Assembly: GCA_030427805.1 (NCBI GenBank)
Contig: JAUICP010000003.1
Span: 1 to 64,000, forward strand
Direction: 5' to 3'
From: Bdellovibrionia bacterium
Lineage (GTDB): Bacteria > Bdellovibrionota > Bdellovibrionia > Bdellovibrionales > JAGQZY01
DNA length: 64,000 nt
Shown here: piece by piece, positions 52,501 through 62,027 of the stretch
How the letters are laid out: the number at the start of each line of letters is the position of its first letter
Position numbering within the stretch: the first letter of the stretch is position 1
Position numbers and translations under genes: made by a program
The notes under the pieces: model-generated
Databases searched by the model: none
What the model was told of the DNA's origin: nothing
Seen by the model: the letters and a program-made list of their open reading frames with translations, nothing else

Positions 52501-55430
52501 TTATCAGAGTAATACTTACCCGCATCCCCAGCTCCAGATAAAAGAGCCGTAATTGGTAGAACTGCGGCCGCTACTTGAGCCTGACCATCAAGTAATTCGA
52601 GATCAAATGGCCCTGCACAGAAACTGGTTTCAGATTCAGGGGAACCACCAGGAGCCGTAATTCTAAAGGCTGAAGGCGTAATCGTTAACTGAACCGTTTG
52701 CGAATCATTCATCTCACCAGCAGGATCAGATAAATGAATATCTAAAACCTCAGCACTGAGACCCTTGAAGTATACGGTCGTTGAAGCATTTCCATTTGGA
52801 ACAGTGATTAGGTTATTAGAACCACCACCTGCACAGGATGGAGAGGTATAAAAGAGTCCAGTGGTTGAAACACCATTAACTCCATTAATTGTAAGTCCCG
52901 TGTCTGCCGCTGCGACCACATCGTTTCCAAGAGTATCTCGCAGAGTCACCGTAAAGACCGATGAACAGTCACCGGCAATAACGTTGCTTGGCCCCGTGAA
53001 ATTGATATCAGACGCAAGAACTTTTACCTCTTGTGGAAGAGAAACGGTCGAAATATCTCCACCAGGATCGGCCGCATTCATAAGGAGGACTTCACCCTTT
53101 GGATCCTTCAGATAAAAAAGTGTGTCTATATTAGGTGGACCACTGATTGTCAGAGCCAAATTCGCAGGATCAAGCTCATTCACACAGGTAGAATCTGAGT
53201 AGATTTTGGCATCAGATCCAGAAATACCCGTAATCGTAACGTTGGTCGCACTAAAAACCTGTCCATCGGTACCATCATCGGCAAGGGGTCTAATGCGAAT
53301 GGCTGTCGAACACTTACCAGCTGTCACAGTCATTGGAGACGTATCCGGATTTTCGGCTGTTAATCGCATTTTATTTGGCGTAACGAGCAAATTATAGTTA
53401 GACGGAGTGAGTACCGCTGAAGCATCGGCTCCAACAATATTTAAGTTCTCCACTTTACTCGATTTGAGATAGAGCGTTCGCGTATCTGTACCGGGCGTAA
53501 AAGTGATATTTGAACCCAAAGGCGAGCCACCACAAGTCGAACTTGAGTAAAAAGCTCCGCCACCAAGACCCGAGAGCTGAACCGTCGTATTTTGCACGGC
53601 CTTAGATGGGTTACCACCAAAATCCTGAAGCTGAAGAGTAATGGCAGTACTACAATCTCCAGAAAGAACTTCTGCAGGACCCGTCATTGCAATGACCTTA
53701 GGAATACCCGCCGTAATATTAAAGTTATTAGAATAAGCCGGAGAAAGGGCTCCAGAGCTGGCAACTAAGCGATATCCATTTGCAGTAATATCGATCCCTA
53801 AATCATTAAAAGTAGAAACACCAGCAGTAGCAGTTCTAGAAGTCGTACCACTCAGTGTTGCGCCACCAACATTATTAGCAATCGAAAGAGCGATCACAGA
53901 ACTGGCTGCTGACCCCGTAGAAATTGTGTTTCCTTGGGCATCTTGAACCGCTACTTTGAGTTCATTCATACTCAGGGCACCGGCTGGTGAACTCGTAGGC
54001 TGAACGATAAAGGCGAGTTTTTGCGCCGTTCCCGGAATAAATGGAGCGGCCACCTGAACATTTTCAAGACCCGCAGGAGATGTAATTGACAAGACTCGAG
54101 CCGGATTAGAATCGGCAATGGTCGTCGAGATACTTCCTGAAGTTTCACCATTCGCATCCGTTGGAACCAGCGGTTGGGAGAAAAAATCACCCACGTAGTT
54201 CGATCCAAAAATCGGCTTAGTTCCAGAAACCGGGTTACCGTACTCATCACGAAGAGTGATATTTACTTGGTAAGAATCAGTTCCGTTAGCTGTTTGTCCC
54301 TCAAAAGGAGGAATAATAGCCGGATCAATGGCAATTGTTGACTGATTGGGAGAGACACTTCCGGGAACGATGTTGAAGGTTGCAGACTCTTCTTCCATGG
54401 CCGGAGTACCAAAGTCAGTCGAAGAAGTGTCGTTTTTCTTAGCCGTTAAAATCTTAATTCCAGCTTCTTGCAAGTTGATGTCACTGAAGTAGGCTTCACC
54501 ACCAACAGCGGCGACCGTAGCGATACCGCGAACAGTACCCACCGTTGGCGAGTTATCTGAAACAACGAGGGTAATCAGAGCCGTCGAATCGGGACCACCA
54601 GAAACAATGTTTCCATTTTCATCAATGATGCGAACGACAGGTTGTTGAAGTAAAACTTCACCAGCAGCACCATTACCGGGCTGTACATCAAATACGAGCT
54701 CTTTTGCTTTACCGAGAGCGGTAAAGGTAATTGATTTAGGGTTGTTATCCTCTTGTCCATCAACCACAATGGCAAACCGACAGGTATAGGTTGTATTTGG
54801 AGCCAGGTTTTGAATCACAACCGAAGTGAGGGTCATGTTTCTTACGTTAGCCATAACCTGATAACTATCGTCATCAGCCGTTTTACAGTAAACGTTACCT
54901 TGAAGCGCTTCACCCTGACTGGGGTCAGCGTATGTCAAACGAACAGAAGAACTTGAAATAACTTCTGCATTCTCAATCCCAGAGTACGGAATCCCTACGA
55001 CGTCGTTTGTGTTAGAATCTTCGCCACCAAGGCCATCGGTAGCACGGACACGAAACTTATAATAAAAACCTTCGGAAAGACCAGCCACTGTTGCTTCTGA
55101 TTGATCTTTAGCGACAGACTTAATCAAACGTGGAGCACCAGCGAGTGTCGTGTCGTAAATGTTGTAAGCGACCACTCGCGAATCCGCAGTCAGTGACCAC
55201 TTCAGCTTCACCTTATTACCATCAACCGTTTGCACAATGTCGAGACCTTCAAAGTTATTGAAAGTCTTATCCCCGTCTAGAGACCCTTCTTCTAAAGGGA
55301 TTTCCTCGGGAAGACAGGATGCTAAAAACATCATGGCTGAAAGTAGAATGAGAATTCGTTTAATAGAATGAAAACTAAATTGAAAAAAAGTTTTCTGCGA
55401 AAGACTCTTTGTAAAAAGAAAGTCGTTCAT
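49590..55430 (-). CDS. giant FN3/Ig-like/NHL-propeller lipoprotein, 1946 aa
   Basis: A lipobox near residue 39 (AMMFLASC) is followed by two FN3-like domains (55-240). Several invasin-type and other Ig-like domains (240-1080) have the pattern SGDCSTxxxxLxDxxGN. From about 1080 to the end NHL-repeat blades (YDPQEIAVDENYVFVTNISGD) form a propeller. At least eight blades carry a Cys-rich insertion of the form PTGGxxGC...TPGWCxGG. GGAGA lies eight bases before the ATG. It is first in the giant-lipoprotein cluster and preceded by the palindrome-rich region at 55460-55608. Confidence 0.83.
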   Translation of the reverse strand: MNDFLFTKSLSQKTFFQFSFHSIKRILILLSAMMFLASCLPEEIPLEEGSLDGDKTFNNFEGLDIVQTVDGNKVKLKWSLTADSRVVAYNIYDTTLAGAPRLIKSVAKDQSEATVAGLSEGFYYKFRVRATDGLGGEDSNTNDVVGIPYSGIENAEVISSSSVRLTYADPSQGEALQGNVYCKTADDDSYQVMANVRNMTLTSVVIQNLAPNTTYTCRFAIVVDGQEDNNPKSITFTALGKAKELVFDVQPGNGAAGEVLLQQPVVRIIDENGNIVSGGPDSTALITLVVSDNSPTVGTVRGIATVAAVGGEAYFSDINLQEAGIKILTAKKNDTSSTDFGTPAMEEESATFNIVPGSVSPNQSTIAIDPAIIPPFEGQTANGTDSYQVNITLRDEYGNPVSGTKPIFGSNYVGDFFSQPLVPTDANGETSGSISTTIADSNPARVLSITSPAGLENVQVAAPFIPGTAQKLAFIVQPTSSPAGALSMNELKVAVQDAQGNTISTGSAASSVIALSIANNVGGATLSGTTSRTATAGVSTFNDLGIDITANGYRLVASSGALSPAYSNNFNITAGIPKVIAMTGPAEVLSGDCSTAITLQLQDFGGNPSKAVQNTTVQLSGLGGGAFYSSSTCGGSPLGSNITFTPGTDTRTLYLKSSKVENLNIVGADASAVLTPSNYNLLVTPNKMRLTAENPDTSPMTVTAGKCSTAIRIRPLADDGTDGQVFSATNVTITGISGSDAKIYSDSTCVNELDPANLALTISGPPNIDTLFYLKDPKGEVLLMNAADPGGDISTVSLPQEVKVLASDINFTGPSNVIAGDCSSVFTVTLRDTLGNDVVAAADTGLTINGVNGVSTTGLFYTSPSCAGGGSNNLITVPNGNASTTVYFKGLSAEVLDIHLSDPAGEMNDSQTVQLTITPSAFRITAPGGSPESETSFCAGPFDLELLDGQAQVAAAVLPITALLSGAGDAGKYYSDNECSNQITSFLFNPGQSAKTFYFKGQYPESSLNLTVIDNDGNLASDTQAWSVTSDWGFLGTASTQNDEFGQLLPFRTGIKPVAARYDGIYTGGRIAMSPDKKYLYVLDLDGDKILKYDYELNEYIGWMGRLRKENGIGSTGSNLANPSSALCISTNNYQVLPGWCKGGRTVGGNPHLGGLYDPQEIAVDENYVFVTNISGDTVGRYNADTGAFDGFIGTPSSTPPTGPGTGGPGTCTTAANDTEMPGWCIGGSARQPSTSTSGDGRLYNPRGIAVDDSYVYVAVDGAIKKFDKATGAYIGWVGLIRTTPTGGAAGCSITAAGQLTPGWCTGGESRVVDPRNYGGVAGGIRYGFSLHVEGSSLYLVEAAYGGVVIQYDKDSGANLGLLSNLNYTWTSPQQMASDGTNFYVADDERILKISQTGLIEGWMGKVANNAGMSDAGGSGCNSLSPNDNTPGWCLGGTHKPGLDEDSFINAHGVVYDGTGSILVVSRQIPSIRKFNSTTGAYEGSLGLESISPKEWSSDRALAAEYHGFDDDSSYNPIGVTTTADYIFVAERTSSRIKKISKKTGELVGWVGGVTSKPTGGVAGCTSANGMGPSPGWCTGANFYPNWTWNDINMIDDLTDGIMYQPHGLTTDGTWVYVTDYGLHRIQRFDVVTGAYGGWIGRINRSPTGGDPGCNGAPVDTFTPGWCLGGMSEYGQANGGMRRPNGITYTGGSLYVVDAENHRIAKYNAVTGSYEGWIGRIGSNPSSGCTWGSNGNYNVSQSGWCMGGTASRANYRNDRGGGFNFELWSYSQAGIFSDGVHLYVAHTRNTRIDRINLDGSYAGATRSRLDQYTNVWMTDPADIASGGQYCDYPISVWADSTDIYFMSIYPCSRDGDTFGIGKINKTSGTLEGWKGAVSATYPPTGGETGCAGATLSTPGWCTGGRVGIGFYLGQFNGLRGHIYGDNEFLYVTDFEANRLIRVPKKD

Positions 55431-55769
55431 AATATTCGTCTCCGTTAACGTTCAACTTAGACTCATTTCCTGAGTCAGTAATTCAGAGTGTTATTACTCT
55501 GGGAAACTGGCCTAATTTCCATTAATTATATCGTCTTAAACGTCTAATAACTTAACTAAGATCCAGTTTTGATACGCTCGATAGTGAGACTTTGTAGAGA
55601 TCTCTACATTCGGATTTTACATGTCAGAAAAGCCTAACAACTTCCGTTTCAATTTGAGATTTTTTTGTATTTTCTTTGGGTGAAGGGAGCCTTCAAATTG
55701 AAAAATTATGTTCCACGAAAAGGGCCTAGGTTGAATCTCAGAGACTCTCTATTTGTTCTCGATAAAAAC
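55431..55769. promoter_or_regulatory. palindrome-rich region before the NHL giant lipoprotein
   Basis: About 340 bp without a gene. It contains GACTCA-N5-TGAGTC (55460-55476), CAGAGT-N6-ACTCTG (55484-55501) and the 16-bp perfect palindrome TGTAGAGATCTCTACA (55593-55608). They lie upstream of the minus-strand giant gene and downstream of the barrel gene. Terminators for the barrel gene or operators for the giant gene are both possible. Confidence 0.45.
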
Positions 55770-56855
55770 TTAGAAACTAATAGAGCCGAAAACGCTAATC
55801 GCGTCGATATAGATTTCTTCAAAGCCGACCTTAAAGCGATGGTTGGAATAGGAAAACCCCAACTGCGCCTGTCTTAGGTTATCAAGATTCATGCTCCAGT
55901 CTAAGACCAGGCGGAATGAACTCTCAGCCAATGGATCAGAAAACTCGATGGGAGAATAGTGAAATTCTCCGGAGTAGCTATTTTGTCCATTTCTGTAGTA
56001 GGTCGTTCTAATTCCAAGATCGGCACTGTAAAGGCCCGAAAATCCAAAAGGACTGCCGTAGGAGACAAAATTAATGGTACTCGCTCCTAAAAATAGCTTG
56101 GTTCTATACTTGGGATTTTTGATCAATTTCACCGGATAGGTGATACCAATCCTCCCCTCCATAAACTGGGGGTTTTGCTCGATCGGCGACGAATCGTAGG
56201 TAAAAACCGTAGCCGTAAAATCACCGAGAAGACCAAAGGTGTTCCCCTTATCGGGACTGACATAGCGAACACCAAGCAACAGCGACTGGGCTACGAAGGT
56301 TCCAAAACTCGTTTGTTCGTAGACGAGAAAACTGTGACCCAAGGTAAAAAGAACTGAATCAAAGGGTGAAACCAATTTAAACTCTCTGGCTTCGGGCGCA
56401 AATAAATAGAGAATTTCCCGTTCTTCGGCACCCTGCTCATTTCGCGCGCGAATTTCTACAGCATTGAGTCTTGATCTCAGGTAAGCGTACAATACAAAGC
56501 TGCCATCGGCTTGCTTTCGCATGGGAAGTTTATCGCCAATAAAAAGCTGCCAGCCAGGGCGATTAAATTCCACTTCCAATTTTACGAGGGGGCGAAATGA
56601 ATCATTCTGTGGGATGAGAAAGACCGGAATTCTCTCTTTGCTAATTTTTAAATCGGAGATGATGTTTTTTCCAGAACGATCGCGCAGAATATGGGCCAGC
56701 CAAAGAGCTCTTTGCGCCCGCATGAGTTGCTTTTCTTCTTTACTGATCTCTTTAGGTTCTTCTTTTTTTTCATCTTGAGCCATTGCTTGATGGGCCCCAA
56801 TAAACATCGGGCAAAATAGGCAAATCAAAAGCAATCTCGATAGTTTAGAGAACAT
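55770..56855 (-). CDS. outer-membrane barrel with Ig-like periplasmic domain
   Basis: 361 residues with a signal peptide (LLLICLFCPMFIGAHQAMA). A charged helical region (EEKQLMRAQRALWLAHI) and a beta-rich periplasmic domain (FRPLVKLEVEFNRPGWQLFIGDKLPM) follow. A C-terminal barrel from about 160 (FTLGHSFLVYEQ...ISVFGSISF) ends in F. No known family. It follows the LysM lipoprotein by 39 bp in the same orientation and is probably the outer-membrane end of that assembly. Confidence 0.7.
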   Translation of the reverse strand: MFSKLSRLLLICLFCPMFIGAHQAMAQDEKKEEPKEISKEEKQLMRAQRALWLAHILRDRSGKNIISDLKISKERIPVFLIPQNDSFRPLVKLEVEFNRPGWQLFIGDKLPMRKQADGSFVLYAYLRSRLNAVEIRARNEQGAEEREILYLFAPEAREFKLVSPFDSVLFTLGHSFLVYEQTSFGTFVAQSLLLGVRYVSPDKGNTFGLLGDFTATVFTYDSSPIEQNPQFMEGRIGITYPVKLIKNPKYRTKLFLGASTINFVSYGSPFGFSGLYSADLGIRTTYYRNGQNSYSGEFHYSPIEFSDPLAESSFRLVLDWSMNLDNLRQAQLGFSYSNHRFKVGFEEIYIDAISVFGSISF

Positions 56856-56894
56856 ACCTTAAGGTTCTCAAATTCACCGAAATTAGACAACAGA

Positions 56895-57818
56895 TTACTT
56901 ATTCTTTTTTTCAGACTGACTATTAGAAGGCTTTCTCAACTGAGGCTTTACCGGACTAGCCTTTTTATCCTCGTAGTAGAGCGTAAAGCCATAGTAGATC
57001 TTCTTCGGATTGCGAATCAACTGTGGATTATTCTTCCAAATGTCCTTCCAGCGATCAGCAGTACCGTAAAGCTTCTTAGAAATCGACTTAAGAGTATCAT
57101 TCTTACGAATGAGATAGGGCTTACCCTCTTTGCGAATATAGACATATTTCACATTGTTAATCGTCAGCTCGGTACCAACTTTCATCTTGCGCGGATGACC
57201 GATCTTCTTCTTATTGACCTTGAAAATGTCCTTCCAGCGCAGGTAATTGCCGTACTTGTCGAAGGCTATTTTCATAAGGGTATCACCCAATTTAACTATA
57301 TAATTGATCGTTTTTCCGCCTTTGAGTGGAGGCAATGTACTCGAAAGTGAACGACTCTTTTTGCCTTTAAAGTTCAAAGGGCCATTTTTCTTGCGGTTAT
57401 TTGCCTGTACGAGGGGACCTCGATCTTCTTTTACGATAAGCTGACTCTCGTCAATCTCAACGTACTCTTCACCCGAATCATCTTCTGGAATTCTACGATC
57501 TTCTTCTGCACTATTAATGTTGTTGTAGCTAAAGTCTTTGGAGCGACGACCACTTTTCGTGAGGTTCTCGGCAGCCTCAGAGGAACCCCCCATAAGCTCA
57601 GGGTCTTTCATTACAATGGCGCCCTCTTCTGTGATCTTCTCAATATCTTGGGCGATTTGTACGGGTAAAGGAATCGCATTCCCCTTTTGCGCGGCTTTCT
57701 GATAAAAACCAGGATCTCTTGGCATCTCGTCACTATCAAAACCAAGCCACGAGGCACAGCCCAGGAGACCAAAAAGCATAAATAAGATTGAAACCGAATA
57801 AACTAATAGCCGCTTCAT
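56895..57818 (-). CDS. lipoprotein with two LysM domains
   Basis: 307 residues with a lipobox (LFGLLGC). Disordered acidic/basic middle, then LysM 1 (YIVKLGDTLMKIAFDKYGNYLRWKDIF) and LysM 2 (YLIRKNDTLKSISKKLYGTADRWKDIW), ending in a Lys/Pro/Ser tail. LysM domains bind peptidoglycan. As an outer-membrane lipoprotein it would link the wall to the barrel encoded next. Both LysM units carry the WKDI extension, typical of longer LysM repeats. Confidence 0.9.
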   Translation of the reverse strand: MKRLLVYSVSILFMLFGLLGCASWLGFDSDEMPRDPGFYQKAAQKGNAIPLPVQIAQDIEKITEEGAIVMKDPELMGGSSEAAENLTKSGRRSKDFSYNNINSAEEDRRIPEDDSGEEYVEIDESQLIVKEDRGPLVQANNRKKNGPLNFKGKKSRSLSSTLPPLKGGKTINYIVKLGDTLMKIAFDKYGNYLRWKDIFKVNKKKIGHPRKMKVGTELTINNVKYVYIRKEGKPYLIRKNDTLKSISKKLYGTADRWKDIWKNNPQLIRNPKKIYYGFTLYYEDKKASPVKPQLRKPSNSQSEKKNK

Positions 57819-57855
57819 GGACTTTTATTCGGAGACTAGCTGTAGGTAGTTGATA

Positions 57856-57881
57856 CCAAGGTCCTTGGAACTAGACCTTGG
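57856..57881. promoter_or_regulatory. CCAAGGTC...GACCTTGG inverted repeat
   Basis: Perfect 8-bp arms with a 10-base loop, in the 140 bp between the coiled-coil gene and the LysM gene. A second small hairpin, CCCTG-GTGT-CAGGG, lies at 57936-57949. Neither has a T-tract on the minus strand. They could be an operator or a weak terminator after the coiled-coil gene. Confidence 0.4.
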
Positions 57882-57960
57882 TTGTATGGATTTCTCAAAT
57901 CAATTCGTTGTTAAACGTGTCTGGTAAATTGGATCCCCTGGTGTCAGGGAATCAGATAAA

Positions 57961-60900
57961 TTAAGATTCCGTGGGCGGTAGTGGAGGCACTGGTACGAAC
58001 TCACTCGACTTCAAGAAGTTCATTACCTTTTTAGCCTGCTTTTCAGCCTCAGCCTGTGAATGCTCAAGAAGCTCTTTAATTTCATCACGCTGCTTAATAA
58101 GGGCTTCAAACTGCTCTTCAAGCTGAGCTCTTTGCGCACCAAATGCTTGTGCTTTACCCATGGCAATTTCAATCTTTGAGATTTCTTTCTCAGTCATCTT
58201 CAAATACGCGCGCATGGGATTCATCGCAGTCGATGTTTTAATCTCTTGAGCGAGGCGAACCACGTGCTTCTGCAAACCCTCTTTTTGCGAATCAACCCAA
58301 CGAGAGTAATGGTTAAGCTGCTCCTCGCGCTCTTCCATTTCTTCTTTAAGTTGATCATTCTCTTGTTTCAAGAGTTTGACCTCTTCGATCATCGTGGCGT
58401 CGGCCTCGATTTTCTCCTCAAGGCGTCGCTTCTCTTCGATGAGACTCGAAAATCGACTCTGGCCCTCAGTCATTGAAACCTTGGTCACATCAAGTTCTTG
58501 AGTGGCTCGTTCGAGTTGGTGAGTCAGAGTTTTCTTATCCTCTATGAGTTGCTCAAGCTCTGCTTGAAGTTTTTCATCACGCTCCTCAACGACACGGTAA
58601 TTCTCTTGGAATTCCATGCGAGACTGGCGCTCTTCTTCAACCTGAGCTTCACGTTTTTCAAGGAGCTTAATGTACTCCATCTCTTTAGTTTCATAATTAG
58701 CAATTCGATCTTGGCGCTCTTGTGCGATCGTCGCAATCTTATCTTGCTCGCGTTTAACAGCTTCGATCGTTTTGTTTTTGCTCTCAATTTCGAGAGTATA
58801 TTCTTTCTCTTTTTTCGCGAGCTCCGACTTTAACCAATTAATTTTATCTTCAAGCTGTTTCTTTGTGGTGTCGAAATGGGTGGATTTTTGCTCAAATCGA
58901 TCTTTCAAAGTTGCAATAGAGCTATCTTTTTGTGCGATTTGCTCTTTAAGAACTCGAATCTCTTCTTTGAGTGAATCCGTCTTTTCTTCAAAGTTTTTAA
59001 CTTCTTGTCTGGCCTCATCATAGGATTGCTGAAGATCCATTAACTTTTGCTTGAGATCTTCATTCTGCGCCATCCATCGCTTGCGCTCGACAATCCCCTC
59101 TTCAACCAGCTTCTGCTTCTTTTCAATTTCTTCTTCTTTAGAAGCAATCTCTTGCTTGAGGTCTCCAATTTTAGATTCAAAAAGATCCTTAGTGTCAGAC
59201 CATTCTTGTTCGCGCTCGGTGAATTCCGTCTCTTGAAGCTTACGACTCAAGTTTTCTTCGCGTTGAGCTTGAAGCTCTCTACGAAATTTTTCTATTCGAT
59301 CGCGCTCCGTGGTGAGTTCAATCTCGAGAGTCTTGACCTCATCGCGAAGACTTTCTTTATCATCCTCTAGAGACATAATCTTGCTCTCGAGACGATCGTT
59401 AGTGCTGACCGATTCACTAATCTCTGAATTAAGAGCATCCTCTTTAGAAGAGTATTCATCAATTTGATGAACTAATTCTTCAATTTGTAACTCTAAGTTG
59501 CGCTTCTCTTCGGTAAATGAAACCGACTGACTCTCAACTTCTTGAAGCTTTGATTTAAGATTATTGATCTCAAAATTGCGCTTCATCACTTGTTGCCTGA
59601 AATCTGCTTCATTCTTTTTCATATCAGCTTTGAGCTGATTCTTTTCTTTTTCTACGATCAAAAGCTCGTCGATTTTTCTTTGCTTTTCAAAGACATCGGT
59701 GCGGAAATTCTCTAGAGACTCCTGCGCAGCTTCAAGATTCTTCTCTAAAATAATCTTTTCTCGCTCGAGATGTTCCTTTTCTGATCGCATGACATCATAG
59801 CGACTGGCTATCTCTTTGTTTTCCGCATTAATTGTTTCAAAACGGGCTTCGTAATTTTGAATTTTCTCTTCAAACCGAACTTCAGTATCCGCAAGCTTTT
59901 CTTCAAGCTCCACTTTAACTCTATTAACGGTTTCGAGTTCAACACTCAACTCGTTCACCTTTGCTGTTTTTTCAGCAATGGCTATTTTACTCACTTCAGC
60001 CTTTTCTTTAGCTTGCTCTAAATAGGCTTGCAATGCTTCCATTTGCCCTTTAAATCGCTCGAGATCCTTTTGCATTTCGGCATTGAAACGCTGGTGGCTT
60101 GCGACTTCGTCGTTGAGGGTCTCTATTTTTTCATCGCGAACAGCGATCTTCTTTTCGAAATCACTTTTGGAGAGATTTATGATGCGATTCTGCTCCACGA
60201 GCTCTTGATATCGAGTCGTTAGCTCATCATATTGAGCCCTCGCATCTTCGACAATTTTTTCTTTACGCGCGATAATACTTTCAAAATCCGCTGATGTGGC
60301 TTTTAAGCCATCGTATTCATTCTTTAACTCAGAATAAGCTGATTCTTTTTCGTTTTTAAGTTCAGAAAAGGCGTTCTCCTTAGAAGCGACTTGGCTCCTT
60401 AAAGACTTGATAGTCTCTTCACCCTTTTCGATCTCCGTCTTGAGACGATCTAGATCTTCGTTGGCAGTAATCAACTTATGATGAATGCGCTCATTCTGAC
60501 TTTTCAGTTGGGTAATACTCTCGCGAAACTGCTCCTTTTCGGCATCCATAATCTCAATCTTCTTATTGAGATTGAGGGTTGTTTCGTTAAGAGTCTTTAT
60601 TTCGGAATCTTTCGATTGGATGGTTTTTAATAGACGATCCAATTCATTCTTTAACTGCTCTTGCTGATGGGAACTCTCGATTTGTGCCTTTTCAACACGA
60701 ATCTTTTCTGTCTCGACAGCTTTTGTTTTTTCTTCGATTGTTTTAAGGAGATCTCTCTCTGACTCTGCTTGGACCTCGATTTGATCTTTATACTGAGTGA
60801 TGATCGACTTAAGCTCTTTTACTTTATTATCAGAGCTAGACAGATCATCTCTGACCTTCTTTAACTCAAGAACGAGTTGATTCTCTCGAACCTCTTGATC

Positions 60901-62013
60901 CTGAAGACGCTGCAACAATCCGTCATGCTCTTTCTTTGAAACCTTAAGTCTATTAATCTCACGATTGGACTCGTCTAACTGAAGCTCTTTGTTTTGAATT
61001 CGAGTCGTTAACTTCTTGATTTCGATTTCGTACTGCTCAAGACGCTTGTCTGCCGCCTGTTTCTGTTCCTCAAAAAACGAGACCTTTTTGCGAAGCCTAT
61101 CTATAGCTTCACCACGCTCACCCATTTTTAGAGCAAAATGATCCTCTTCTTTTTGAAACTCCTCAGCTCTTCGCTGAAGATTCTCATTTTCGTGATGAAG
61201 ATCTTCAATTTGACGAGTCATCTCATCTTTTGACTTCAACAGACCTTGACGGCTTTCTTGTAGCTCACTGACTCGCTTGCGCAAAGTAAGAAGCTCATCA
61301 TTATTCTTTGAAAAATCATTCATTAATTCTGAGATCTGCAGGTGAAGCTGATCTCTTTCGAGAGTAATCTTTTGCGCCTTTTCTATGGCTGCTTTTTCTT
61401 TAAGATCTACTTTATCTTTATAACGTCTCTTGAAAGACTCTAACTTTTCCGAAAATGATTGATTTAAGTTTGAAAACCTCTGCTTAACTTGGCTCAACTG
61501 TAAGAGTGCTGATTCTAATTCATCTTCTTTAACTTTTAGGTCTTCATTAAGTTTTTTTACGACCTTTTCTTGCTGACGCTTCTTCTCGTCAGTCATCTTG
61601 TATTTTTTCTCTAAATCACTCTTCACTTGAATAAGCTGATTGAGACGACTTTTAAAAGTCATTTCAGAGCGATTGATCTTATCTTCTTTTTCTTTAATCG
61701 ACTTATTGAGTTGATTGAGTTGTCTTTGCGTGCGAGCAAGTTCTGATTGAAATTTAATTTTATCGGCTTCAGCTTTTTCAAGCTTCTTAACGCTCTTTTC
61801 GTGACTCTCAATAAACCCATTGAGATCGTCGTAGAGGGTTTCATAGTTCCAGTCAATCTGCCCTACGACCTGCTTCATTTTTTCTGTATCATTGGACTCA
61901 AACTTATTACTTCCGCCAGTAGTCGGAGTCGTGTTCGCTTCATGGGCTTGCTGGGCCATCTGGGCATCCCGGATTGGTGTCACAGTGGCTTTCGCTTTCT
62001 TTTCGTTTTCCAT
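57961..62013 (-). CDS. 1350-residue cytosolic coiled-coil protein
   Basis: After a low-complexity N-terminus (about 50 residues), nearly the whole protein is heptad-patterned Glu/Lys/Leu coiled coil, ending in a Pro-rich tail (PVPPLPPTES). It has no ATPase motifs, so it is not SMC. Long coiled coils of this size serve as scaffolds of motility or polarity machines. The Pro-rich tail is a candidate ligand for a GYF domain. It begins 14 bp after the GYF_2-TM gene in the same operon, with GAGG inside that gene's end as ribosome binding site. Confidence 0.82.
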   Translation of the reverse strand: MENEKKAKATVTPIRDAQMAQQAHEANTTPTTGGSNKFESNDTEKMKQVVGQIDWNYETLYDDLNGFIESHEKSVKKLEKAEADKIKFQSELARTQRQLNQLNKSIKEKEDKINRSEMTFKSRLNQLIQVKSDLEKKYKMTDEKKRQQEKVVKKLNEDLKVKEDELESALLQLSQVKQRFSNLNQSFSEKLESFKRRYKDKVDLKEKAAIEKAQKITLERDQLHLQISELMNDFSKNNDELLTLRKRVSELQESRQGLLKSKDEMTRQIEDLHHENENLQRRAEEFQKEEDHFALKMGERGEAIDRLRKKVSFFEEQKQAADKRLEQYEIEIKKLTTRIQNKELQLDESNREINRLKVSKKEHDGLLQRLQDQEVRENQLVLELKKVRDDLSSSDNKVKELKSIITQYKDQIEVQAESERDLLKTIEEKTKAVETEKIRVEKAQIESSHQQEQLKNELDRLLKTIQSKDSEIKTLNETTLNLNKKIEIMDAEKEQFRESITQLKSQNERIHHKLITANEDLDRLKTEIEKGEETIKSLRSQVASKENAFSELKNEKESAYSELKNEYDGLKATSADFESIIARKEKIVEDARAQYDELTTRYQELVEQNRIINLSKSDFEKKIAVRDEKIETLNDEVASHQRFNAEMQKDLERFKGQMEALQAYLEQAKEKAEVSKIAIAEKTAKVNELSVELETVNRVKVELEEKLADTEVRFEEKIQNYEARFETINAENKEIASRYDVMRSEKEHLEREKIILEKNLEAAQESLENFRTDVFEKQRKIDELLIVEKEKNQLKADMKKNEADFRQQVMKRNFEINNLKSKLQEVESQSVSFTEEKRNLELQIEELVHQIDEYSSKEDALNSEISESVSTNDRLESKIMSLEDDKESLRDEVKTLEIELTTERDRIEKFRRELQAQREENLSRKLQETEFTEREQEWSDTKDLFESKIGDLKQEIASKEEEIEKKQKLVEEGIVERKRWMAQNEDLKQKLMDLQQSYDEARQEVKNFEEKTDSLKEEIRVLKEQIAQKDSSIATLKDRFEQKSTHFDTTKKQLEDKINWLKSELAKKEKEYTLEIESKNKTIEAVKREQDKIATIAQERQDRIANYETKEMEYIKLLEKREAQVEEERQSRMEFQENYRVVEERDEKLQAELEQLIEDKKTLTHQLERATQELDVTKVSMTEGQSRFSSLIEEKRRLEEKIEADATMIEEVKLLKQENDQLKEEMEEREEQLNHYSRWVDSQKEGLQKHVVRLAQEIKTSTAMNPMRAYLKMTEKEISKIEIAMGKAQAFGAQRAQLEEQFEALIKQRDEIKELLEHSQAEAEKQAKKVMNFLKSSEFVPVPPLPPTES

Positions 62014-62027
62014 AACCTAAATTTTCC

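Noticed and set aside
55665-55877. 70-codon frame on the plus strand
   Set aside because: Overlaps the antisense end of the barrel gene, has no ribosome binding site and resembles no family.
57961-62013. SMC/ATPase identity for the coiled coil
   Set aside because: No Walker A, Walker B or hinge; only heptad repeats.
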